Source: Candidatus Eiseniibacteriota bacterium
Lineage (GTDB): Bacteria; Eisenbacteria; RBG-16-71-46; CAIMUX01
Reading direction: 5' to 3'
DNA: 5,030 nucleotides
Assembly: GCA_020431745.1 (NCBI GenBank)
Contig: JAGQHR010000313.1
Span: forward strand, 1-5,030
The first letter of the stretch is position 1; every line of letters starts with the position of its first letter. Position numbers and translations under genes: made by a program. Of this stretch, positions 1 through 5,030 are shown piece by piece. The notes under the pieces are model-generated. The model saw only the letters and a program-made list of their open reading frames with translations. It made no database searches and had not been told where the DNA came from.

Positions 1-1
1 G

Positions 2-784
2 ATCCTGCTGGCGCAGCGCACGGTCCTCGACACCCGGTCATTGACGTGGACCACCTGCCCACTGCCGTCCGGCGTCCATCTGAACGGGTTCAAGCCGCCC
101 CTCGCGCTCTCGCCCAGCCGGCACAGCTTCGTGCGCTACGGTTCGGACGATGAGAACCGTCCCGTGCTCTGCGTGATGCACATCCCGAGTGGAAGCGCCT
201 ACGTCGTGCCGATCGACCGGCGAATCATGCGCTACAACAGCTGGGAAGAGTTGGATGCCACCTGGGTCGATCACTATTGGGAATGGAAGAACCTCGGCCC
301 GGACACCGATGCCGGGGAACCTACGGCTGTGCAACCTCCGGACGGGGAACCTCCGGCTGCACAACCCCCGACCGGGGAACCTCCGGCTGCGCAACCTACG
401 GCCGCGGAGCCCGACGCCGCCCTCGACGAGCGGCTCGTCGTCCGCGAGCACGTCGTCCCCCTCCCCTACCATGGGTCCGTGTGGCGCGAACCGTACAGCA
501 GCTATCGGGAGTATCGCGTGCTCCCCGTCGACCCGGCGATGCTCGACGTGGTGATCGGGTTTCTCCGGGACGATCTGAGCGCGACGCCGGCCCCCGAGGA
601 GAACGGTGGCGGATCCTTCGCCTTCCGGATCGGCGAACAGCTCGTGCACGTCGCGTATTATGACGATCACGTCGGTCTGTGGATGGATCACGGCGTCGAC
701 GCCGAGCTCGTCGAGGAGATCGCGCGGCGGTTCGACGAACTGCTCGCCACGGGCAGGTACGACGAGATGTTCCGCGAGGAATAG
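2..784 (+). CDS. Hypothetical protein, 5'-truncated, with Pro-rich repeat linker
   Basis: The function is unknown and I do not recognise a named family. The frame is open to the left edge (260 visible residues, stop TAG at 782-784). An internal TTG at 41 could be a start, but the upstream codons read as normal protein and no ribosome site precedes it, so the gene most likely begins outside the window. Visible residues about 1-98 contain LSPSRHSFVRYG, then VLCVMHIPSGSAYVVPIDR and DATWVDHYWEWK, which resemble the last blades of a beta-propeller or WD40-like fold (inference). Residues 104-133 are three decapeptide repeats of the type GEPPAAQPP, a probable flexible linker. Residues about 150-260 form a second, mixed alpha/beta domain rich in aromatic and acidic residues, with VHVAYYDDHVGLWMDHGVD and a C-terminal helix ending YDEMFREE. 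No signal peptide or membrane segment is visible in the part present. The gene is convergent with the fumarylacetoacetase cluster, so the two need not be functionally linked. The coding call is supported by strong G/C third-position bias and a balanced residue composition. Confidence 0.75.
   Translation: MLLAQRTVLDTRSLTWTTCPLPSGVHLNGFKPPLALSPSRHSFVRYGSDDENRPVLCVMHIPSGSAYVVPIDRRIMRYNSWEELDATWVDHYWEWKNLGPDTDAGEPTAVQPPDGEPPAAQPPTGEPPAAQPTAAEPDAALDERLVVREHVVPLPYHGSVWREPYSSYREYRVLPVDPAMLDVVIGFLRDDLSATPAPEENGGGSFAFRIGEQLVHVAYYDDHVGLWMDHGVDAELVEEIARRFDELLATGRYDEMFREE
311..400 (+). repeat. Three in-frame 30-bp tandem repeats
   Basis: Three direct units lie at 311-340, 341-370 and 371-400. Each has the core GGGGAACCTNCGGCTG followed by a CAACC block, and a degenerate fourth unit begins at 401 (gccgcggagc). 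The period is exactly 30 bp, so each unit encodes ten residues: AGEPTAVQPP, DGEPPAAQPP and TGEPPAAQPT. The second and third units are the most alike, consistent with recent duplication. They build the linker between the two domains of the surrounding protein, and a change in copy number would keep the frame. Confidence 0.9.
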
Positions 785-960
785 TCGCCCGTCCTGTCCG
801 CTTCCCGTCCGCTCCCGCCTGCTCCCGGTCGACTCCCCGTCGGATTCTTGTCCGCGGTCCACGGCCGGGCGATTTTTCCTACACGACAAGTCGATCTACG
901 AGCCGCGCGTCCGACTACCCGGACCGTGGTCGATCTCGGGACTGATACCGGCCGCTGCGA
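785..960. other. Convergent intergenic region, no clear terminator
   Basis: This 176-bp gap lies between two convergent stop codons. It holds a pyrimidine-rich stretch with a loose 10-bp period (801-840) and a short T-run (873-877). An imperfect inverted repeat (859-869 with 918-929, one bulged base) spans a loop of about 48 nt. The T-run is not directly preceded by a strong hairpin, so I do not call a rho-independent terminator for either direction. No small ORF with a ribosome site stands out. Confidence 0.5.
801..840 (+). repeat. Degenerate 10-bp periodic C-rich repeat
   Basis: Four consecutive 10-bp blocks, cttcccgtcc, gctcccgcct, gctcccggtc and gactccccgt, share a CTCCC-type core. They lie just downstream of the stop of the left gene, in non-coding DNA. 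The C-rich, G-poor strand resembles rho-utilisation sequence, but this is only a resemblance and the repeats may be chance in GC-rich DNA. Confidence 0.35.
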
Positions 961-2250
961 TCAGGAGGGGAGGATCACTCCGCTGACCTCGCCGAACCCC
1001 ACGCGGTATCCGTCGCCCTGCGCATACCCGCGCATCAGCAGCTCGTCACCGTCGAGCAGGAACTTGCGCTCCTCACCGCCCGGCAGCGAGATCGGCTCCG
1101 TGCCGCGCCAGGTCAGCTCCAGCATCGATCCCCGCGACTCCTTGGTCGGCCCGCTGATGGTGCCCGAGGCGAGCAGGTCGCCCGGGTGCATGTTGCAGCC
1201 GGTGATCGTGTGATGCGCCAGCTGTTGCGCCATCGTCCAATAAAGATGTTTGAAATTGGAGAGCGTGATCCGGTGCGGCGTGGACATCGTCTTCGTCTTC
1301 AGCAGCACTTCCAACCGGATGTCATACGACTGGGGCCGCGTCGAGCGCAGATACTCCAGCGGCTCCGGCTCCTGCACCGGCCCCGGACACCGAAACGGCT
1401 CCAGCGCCTCGAGCGGCACGACCCACGGAGAGATCGACGTCGCGAAGTTCTTCGCGAGGAACGGACCGAGCGGTTGGTACTCCCATTTCTGGATGTCCCG
1501 CGCGCTCCAGTCGTTGACCAGCACCATCCCGAAGATGTGCTCTTCGGCCCGTTCGATCGGAATCGGCTCGCCCAGAGCGCTGCCCGGCCCGACGAAAAAG
1601 CCGGTTTCCAGCTCGAAGTCGAGCAGCCGCGTGGGACCGAAAGACGGAGCCGGGGCCTCGTCCGCCTTCGTCTGTCCCCGGGGCCGGCGCACCGGCGTCC
1701 CGCTCACCACGATCGAGCTCGCACGCCCGTGGTAGGCGACCGGCAGGTGCAGCCAGTTCGGCATCAGCGCGTTCTCGGCGCCCCGGAACATCGTTCCGAC
1801 GTTGGTCGCATGCTCGCGCGAGGAGTAGAAGTCGGTGTACCCGCCGATCCGGACAGGCAGCGTCATCCGCACTGCGTTCAAGGGCCGCAACACCTGCGCG
1901 CGGAGCGTCGAGTCGTCGCGCAGCGTCGCGGTATCCTCACGCAGGAGCGTGCTCGTCTGGCTGCGGATCTCGGACCAGACGGAGCGTCCGGCGGAGAGGA
2001 ACGCGTTGAGAGACCCCTCGCCGAACCAACGGCGTCCCCCCGTACCGATCGCGCCGTGGGCTTCCAGAGCCGTCAGATCGAGCACGTGGTCCCCGATCGC
2101 GACTCCGACCCTCGCGTCCGGCGTCTCCCCCGGCGCCGCGGTCGGACCGGATGTCTCGAAGACGCCGTAGGGCAGGTTCTGAATGGGAAAGTCCGAATCG
2201 GGCGCGACGGGCACGAAGGAACGAAGCGCAGGGTCGGTCGTCGAGGTCAT
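961..2250 (-). CDS. fahA: Fumarylacetoacetase (fumarylacetoacetate hydrolase)
   Basis: This cytosolic enzyme (EC 3.7.1.2) cleaves the C-C bond of 4-fumarylacetoacetate to fumarate and acetoacetate, the last step of tyrosine/phenylalanine breakdown via homogentisate. At 429 residues it is close to the mammalian enzyme (419) and aligns along its whole length. The N-terminal domain (about 11-133) opens with the hallmark DSDFPIQNLPYGVF. The catalytic domain (about 134-420) contains GGYTDFYSSREHATNVG, LPNWLHLP-like, YHGRASSIVVSGTP, DFELETGFFVGPG, NDWSARDIQKWEY, LASGTISG and the terminal QGDGYRVGFG. With a constant offset of 14 from mouse numbering, the metal ligands are D140, E213, E215 and D247. 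The catalytic base is H147, and substrate/oxyanion residues are Y142, R156, Y173, R251, Q254, K267 and E378; all are present. The ATG at 2250 is preceded by AGGGAG at good spacing. It is the last gene of a minus-strand cluster, 42 bp after a gene of unknown function. A gap-filling segment at 33-46 is longer than in mammals. The enzyme should be active. Confidence 0.97.
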   Translation of the reverse strand: MTSTTDPALRSFVPVAPDSDFPIQNLPYGVFETSGPTAAPGETPDARVGVAIGDHVLDLTALEAHGAIGTGGRRWFGEGSLNAFLSAGRSVWSEIRSQTSTLLREDTATLRDDSTLRAQVLRPLNAVRMTLPVRIGGYTDFYSSREHATNVGTMFRGAENALMPNWLHLPVAYHGRASSIVVSGTPVRRPRGQTKADEAPAPSFGPTRLLDFELETGFFVGPGSALGEPIPIERAEEHIFGMVLVNDWSARDIQKWEYQPLGPFLAKNFATSISPWVVPLEALEPFRCPGPVQEPEPLEYLRSTRPQSYDIRLEVLLKTKTMSTPHRITLSNFKHLYWTMAQQLAHHTITGCNMHPGDLLASGTISGPTKESRGSMLELTWRGTEPISLPGGEERKFLLDGDELLMRGYAQGDGYRVGFGEVSGVILPS

Positions 2251-2254
2251 GGGT

Positions 2255-2260
2255 CTCCCT
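2255..2260 (-). promoter_or_regulatory. Ribosome binding site of fahA
   Basis: On the minus strand, GGAAGGGAG lies just upstream of the ATG, with the AGGGAG core ending 4 nt before it. This supports the ATG at 2250 as the start, and gives fahA its own translation signal within the operon. Confidence 0.65.
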
Positions 2261-2267
2261 TCCGAAT

Positions 2268-2284
2268 CGCCCGTCCGGCGGGCG
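2268..2284 (-). other. Intergenic hairpin between the unknown gene and fahA
   Basis: A perfect 6-bp inverted repeat, CGCCCG and CGGGCG on the transcribed strand, encloses a 5-nt loop (CCGGA). It sits in the 42-bp gap between two co-directional genes and just upstream of the fahA ribosome site. No U-run follows, so it is not a rho-independent terminator. It could be an mRNA stability or processing element, or chance in GC-rich DNA. Confidence 0.5.
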
Positions 2285-2292
2285 GGGCGTGC

Positions 2293-3255
2293 TCAGATCC
2301 AGCCGAGCGCGCGCAAGTCTTCTACCGGCTCGTCGAAGCTGCAGCTTCCGAACGAGGTCACCCAGCGGCGCATCGTCCGGATGCGCGACGGGCTCACGGT
2401 GTGCCCACGCCAGTGGAAGCCGGCGTCGTCGATCTCGAAATCCGCTGCGTCCTGACCCTCGATCATCTCGTGCAGGAGGACGGAATCCAGATGCGCTTCA
2501 TGGGCCAGCAACCCACCCCCGAAGACGTTGAGGAAGCCGTGCATCAGGACCTCCATCGACGAGTCCCGGTGCCGAATCGGATGGTGGAGGCCCGCGGTCG
2601 CCTTGAAGGGGACACCGTGATCGCGACACGCGGTCAACGCATGCACGACGACCGACGAGTCGGGAACGGAATCGGGGGTGAGCCCTCCGCAACGCAGCTT
2701 GAATCCCATGCCCGGCCTTCCGGCCAGCGCCTCGACGACGAAACCGATCGCGTCTCCCAGCGCCGATCCCAGCGCGAGCTCGACGTACAGCTCGAGCAGC
2801 GGGCGACCGGTCCCTTCGGCGTGCGTGCCTGTCTCTACGACCTGCAGCGCGATCGCATCCACCGCGGCCCGCGCGGACTCGAGGCTGCTCCCGGCCATGG
2901 CGGGGAGTCGGAGCTCGACGCACTCGACGACCGCCCGACCCATCGTCCGTTCATAGAGGCCATGCATCTGGATCAGATCGGAGTGGAACTGCGTCCCCAA
3001 ATCCTCCATCGATCCGAGCGGTCGCGGAATGGCCGACACGCGCACGGGCTGCGCAGAAGTTTCGCCCTGAAGGGCCCGACCCAACGCATCGAGTCGACCC
3101 ACCGGACAGACGAATCGCCCCAGCATCCAGGACGCGGAACCGCGCCGATACGCGAGATAGTTCTCGAGGGCCGGAGCCAGCTCGAGCTCCGCAGGGGGGA
3201 ACAGCCCCGCGTAGTCGACGATTCCTTCGAGCAAGGTCCGTGCGGCTTCCTTCAA
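2293..3255 (-). CDS. Conserved-looking protein of unknown function next to fumarylacetoacetase
   Basis: I recognise no named family, and no reaction can be assigned. From the TTG at 3253-3255 the product is 320 residues, soluble, with no signal peptide or membrane helix. Distinctive segments in order are DYAGLFPP (14-21), WMLGRFVCPVGRL (43-55), GMGFKLRCGG (182-191), PFKATAGLHHPIR (216-228), MHGFLNVFGGGLLAH (238-252) and a closing SFGSCSFDEPVEDLRALGWI. The alternation of KLRCGG and PFKATAG with helices is reminiscent of beta-strands in a TIM-like barrel; K186, R188, K218, H224, H225, H239 and N243 are candidate active-site residues (inference). The open frame runs on upstream to 3720, but that part is antisense-like shadow inside the ligase gene. 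TTG is chosen because a perfect AGGAGG lies 6 nt before it and the recognisable protein begins right there. Its stop-start overlap with the ligase and 42-bp gap to fahA indicate one operon, hinting at a role in aromatic or acyl catabolism. Confidence 0.85.
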   Translation of the reverse strand: MKEAARTLLEGIVDYAGLFPPAELELAPALENYLAYRRGSASWMLGRFVCPVGRLDALGRALQGETSAQPVRVSAIPRPLGSMEDLGTQFHSDLIQMHGLYERTMGRAVVECVELRLPAMAGSSLESARAAVDAIALQVVETGTHAEGTGRPLLELYVELALGSALGDAIGFVVEALAGRPGMGFKLRCGGLTPDSVPDSSVVVHALTACRDHGVPFKATAGLHHPIRHRDSSMEVLMHGFLNVFGGGLLAHEAHLDSVLLHEMIEGQDAADFEIDDAGFHWRGHTVSPSRIRTMRRWVTSFGSCSFDEPVEDLRALGWI

Positions 3256-4973
3256 CTGTCGCCTCCTGGTTGGGATCCGTCCGACGCCCCGGCGCCTCGG
3301 CGCGCCAGCTCCTCGGCGCGTAGCTGCCGCCGCAGGAGCTTGAGCGCGGCGCTCCGGGGCAGGTCCTCGCGAAACTCGATCTCCCGGGGCACCTTGTAGG
3401 CTGCCAGATGCTCCCGGCAGTGCGCCAGCAACTCTTCCGCCGTTACCGGAGATCCCGGCGCGCGCACGACGAACGACTTGACCGTTTCTCCACGGTGCTC
3501 GTCGGGAATGCCGATCGTGCAGGACTCGGCCACGGCAGGGTGATCCGACAGCACGTGATCTACCTCGTCTGGATAGACGTTGAACCCCGAGGCCTTGATC
3601 ATGTCCTTCTGGCGACCGACGATCCGGAAGTATCCGTCGGCATCCATCGAGCCGAGATCCCCGGTCCGCAGCCAGCCGTCTCCGATCAGCGAAGCGGCCG
3701 ACTCTTCCGGACGGTTCCAATACCCCTGCATGACCTGGGGACCTCGGACCACGATCTCCCCCGGTTGACCGGGATCGGCGTCCCGTGTGACGTCCTCCGG
3801 GTCGACCAGACGCACCTCCGTGTTGGGGATGGGCACGCCGATCGTCCCGTTCTTGACCACGCCTCCGATCGGATTGCAGTGCGTCACGGGCGACGTTTCC
3901 GTCAGTCCGTAGCCCTCGACGACCGTCGCACCGGTCAGCTCGTGAAACTCCGCCTGCACGGTCGCGGGCAACGGCGCCGACCCGGAAACGGCGTACTTGA
4001 TGGAGCGCAGATTGCGCGCCCGATCCTTGGCGCGCCGCAGGATCGCCCCGTACATCGCCGGAACCGCGAGCATCAGAGTGACCCGACGTTTCTCCAGGGC
4101 CTCGACGACCGAAGCGGTGTCACGCGGGTCGGGCACGAGCGCCATCGCGCAACCGGTGTGGCAGGCGAGCCCCAGCACCGCGGTGATTCCGAAGATGTGG
4201 AAGAATGGAAGGGCGGCCAGGAAGACGTCCTCCCCCGCTCGCAAGGCCGGGAACCAGGCCGCCAGTTGCTGCACGTTCGCAGTCAGGTTGCGTTGCGTGA
4301 GCACGGCTCCTTTCGCGACGCCGGTCGTTCCCCCGGTGTACTGAATGAGCGCGGGCGCATCGAGATCGAGTGCGACCGGCGGCGGAGATCCGCCCCGCGC
4401 AACCAAGTCTGTGAAGACGTGGATCCCACTTCCCGGCGGCAGCCCCGCGATCAACGGGGGGTCGGCGCGCCGCAGCTTGAGGCGCGCGAGCTGCCGGAGC
4501 GGGAATCGCAGATAGTCGGGGATCTGCGCGATTACGAAGTGTTCGATCGGTAGTCGATCCCGCAGCGACGCGAGCTTCTGCTCGAAGAGATAGTCCATGA
4601 CCACCGCCGCGCAGCACCCGGCGTCGTTCCATTGATGCTCGATCTCGCGCGGAGTGTAGAGCGGATTGGTCATGACCGGCACCGCGCCCAGGCGCAGAAC
4701 GGCCAGGAACGCGATCACGGTCTGCGGAAGGTTGGGCATCTGGATCGCCACCCGCGACCGCGGAGCGACTCCGAGCTGCGAAAGGGACGCGGCGAGCGCG
4801 TCGACGTCCCGGGCGAGATCCCCGAAGGAAGTCGAGCGATTGAGGAAGTAGAGGGCGTCGCGTTCCGCGTGGGCCCGCGCGGTCTCGACGAAGAGATCCG
4901 CAAGGGTGACCTCGCGCAGCGCGACGTCCGCGGGAACGCCGGCGGGGTAGTGCCGCAGCCAGGGTCGCTCCAT
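3252..4973 (-). CDS. fadD: Long-chain fatty acid--CoA ligase (AMP-forming), FadD-type
   Basis: This is an adenylate-forming enzyme (ANL superfamily) that activates a carboxylic acid, most likely a medium- or long-chain fatty acid, with ATP and CoA to give acyl-CoA, AMP and pyrophosphate. It acts in the cytoplasm or at the inner membrane face. The 573 residues match the usual FadD length. Visible motifs are the P-loop YTGGTTGVAKG (212-222), PFFHIFG (256-262), the adenine-binding GYGLTET (354-360), the GWLRTGDLG hinge region (433-441; ribose-binding D439) and GRQKDMIKASGFNVYP (453-468). The C-terminal subdomain catalytic lysine is K545, in LPRSAALKLLRR. The residue before this lysine is usually Gly and is Leu here. 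The N-terminus WLRHYPAGVP is typical of FadD and supports the ATG at 4973; a GAGGGAG site lies 13 nt upstream, an unusually long spacing. The tail after about residue 557 is hydrophilic and low in complexity. The gene overlaps the next by two bases. Substrate chain length, and possible activation of another acid, cannot be read from sequence; the symbol denotes family only. Confidence 0.93.
   Translation of the reverse strand: MERPWLRHYPAGVPADVALREVTLADLFVETARAHAERDALYFLNRSTSFGDLARDVDALAASLSQLGVAPRSRVAIQMPNLPQTVIAFLAVLRLGAVPVMTNPLYTPREIEHQWNDAGCCAAVVMDYLFEQKLASLRDRLPIEHFVIAQIPDYLRFPLRQLARLKLRRADPPLIAGLPPGSGIHVFTDLVARGGSPPPVALDLDAPALIQYTGGTTGVAKGAVLTQRNLTANVQQLAAWFPALRAGEDVFLAALPFFHIFGITAVLGLACHTGCAMALVPDPRDTASVVEALEKRRVTLMLAVPAMYGAILRRAKDRARNLRSIKYAVSGSAPLPATVQAEFHELTGATVVEGYGLTETSPVTHCNPIGGVVKNGTIGVPIPNTEVRLVDPEDVTRDADPGQPGEIVVRGPQVMQGYWNRPEESAASLIGDGWLRTGDLGSMDADGYFRIVGRQKDMIKASGFNVYPDEVDHVLSDHPAVAESCTIGIPDEHRGETVKSFVVRAPGSPVTAEELLAHCREHLAAYKVPREIEFREDLPRSAALKLLRRQLRAEELARRGAGASDGSQPGGDS
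3262..3267 (-). promoter_or_regulatory. Ribosome binding site that fixes a TTG start
   Basis: The minus strand reads AGGAGG, then a 6-nt spacer CGACAG, then TTG. The site lies within the last codons of the ligase gene (the glycines of QPGGDS). The TTG shares two bases with the ligase stop (TTGA), so translation of the unknown gene is probably coupled to that of the ligase. Confidence 0.8.
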
Positions 4974-5030
4974 CAGCGGAGCGGTTCTCCCTCGGGGATC
5001 ATCCCCGGAGAAACGCTCCGCCGGGATTCG
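4973..5030 (-). CDS. Possible 3' end of an upstream gene (partial)
   Basis: One minus-strand frame is open from the right edge and ends at a TGA (4973-4975) that shares its last base with the ligase ATG (TGATG). The visible peptide is about 18 residues, ending PGMIPEGEPLR. One-base stop-start overlap is a common operon junction, and it matches the tight packing of the genes downstream and the poor spacing of the ligase ribosome site. The fragment is too short to identify, and in GC-rich DNA an open frame of this length is weak evidence by itself. Confidence 0.35.
   Translation of the reverse strand, partial: ESRRSVSPGMIPEGEPLR
4985..5012. promoter_or_regulatory. Composite inverted repeat upstream of the ligase gene
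   Basis: On the plus strand TTCTCC (4985-4990) pairs with GGAGAA (5007-5012), and inside it GGGGAT (4994-4999) pairs with ATCCCC (5001-5006) around a single central base. The only interruption is a 3-nt bulge (4991-4993). The element ends 12 nt before the ligase ATG and covers its only candidate ribosome site. It could be a repressor operator, or an RNA hairpin that masks the ribosome site. It could also be chance within the end of an upstream coding sequence. Confidence 0.45.

Noticed and set aside
41..43. TTG at 41 as the true start of the left gene
   Set aside because: The frame stays open to the left edge, reads as ordinary protein upstream, and no ribosome site precedes the TTG, so the gene is treated as 5'-truncated.
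855..880. Possible rho-independent terminator at the T-run 873-877
   Set aside because: No stable hairpin lies directly before the T-run. The best pairing partner (918-929) is downstream, with a loop of about 48 nt.
38..889. Long minus-strand open frame antisense to the left gene, with Arg-rich repeats
   Set aside because: Its repeats are simply the reverse complement of the 30-bp linker repeats. Its composition is Arg/Gly-heavy, and the plus-strand frame has better codon bias and protein-like motifs.
1186..3399. A 737-residue plus-strand open frame across fahA and the unknown gene
   Set aside because: It is very Arg/His/Pro-rich and lies opposite fahA, whose identity is secure from full-length family motifs. 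Long antisense frames are expected in DNA with this third-position GC bias.
3256..3720. Upstream extension of the unknown gene into the ligase coding region
   Set aside because: The extension is Arg/Gly/Ala-rich shadow sequence in another frame of the ligase, and the AGGAGG-TTG start at 3255 is far better supported.
3408..4553. A 381-residue plus-strand open frame opposite the ligase
   Set aside because: It is Arg-rich, has no recognisable motifs, and is antisense to the well-supported ligase.
3252..4973. Ligase as acetoacetyl-CoA synthetase acting on the acetoacetate released by fumarylacetoacetase
   Set aside because: That would be an attractive pathway link, but acetoacetyl-CoA synthetases are usually longer (about 650 residues), and this protein has FadD-like N-terminal and GRQKDMIKASGFNVYP features.

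Overview
The window is GC-rich DNA with strongly G/C-biased third codon positions and short intergenic gaps. It starts genes with both ATG and TTG and carries purine-rich Shine-Dalgarno sites, so it is bacterial chromosome. The acyl-CoA ligase has the look of those found in high-GC Gram-negative lineages (Deltaproteobacteria/Myxococcota-like, or a related metagenome lineage). Taxonomy cannot be fixed from this sequence alone. I see no tRNA, rRNA, CRISPR array, insertion sequence or phage gene.

Layout. Positions 2-784 (+) hold the 3' part of a gene of unknown function whose 5' end lies off the left edge. Its protein has two parts joined by a Gly/Glu/Pro/Ala/Gln linker made of three 30-bp tandem repeats. 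A 176-bp gap (785-960) separates it from a convergent cluster on the minus strand. In transcription order that cluster is: possibly the last codons of an upstream gene cut by the right edge (5030-4973); a FadD-type acyl-CoA ligase (4973-3252); a conserved-looking protein of unknown function (3255-2293); and fumarylacetoacetase (2250-961).

The minus-strand genes look like one operon. The ligase stop and the unknown gene's TTG start overlap (TTGA) behind a perfect AGGAGG site. The unknown gene and fumarylacetoacetase are 42 bp apart, with a small hairpin in the gap. Fumarylacetoacetase performs the last step of the homogentisate (tyrosine/phenylalanine) pathway, releasing fumarate and acetoacetate. 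The ligase activates carboxylic acids, probably fatty acids, to CoA thioesters. The protein between them is not one I can assign; its position suggests a role in the same aromatic or fatty-acid catabolism, but that is inference. The other homogentisate-pathway genes (dioxygenases, maleylacetoacetate isomerase) are not in the window.

I do not see a convincing new biological system. The best leads are the unknown protein beside fumarylacetoacetase, the unknown repeat-linked protein at the left, the altered C-terminal lysine motif of the ligase, and an inverted repeat just upstream of the ligase.
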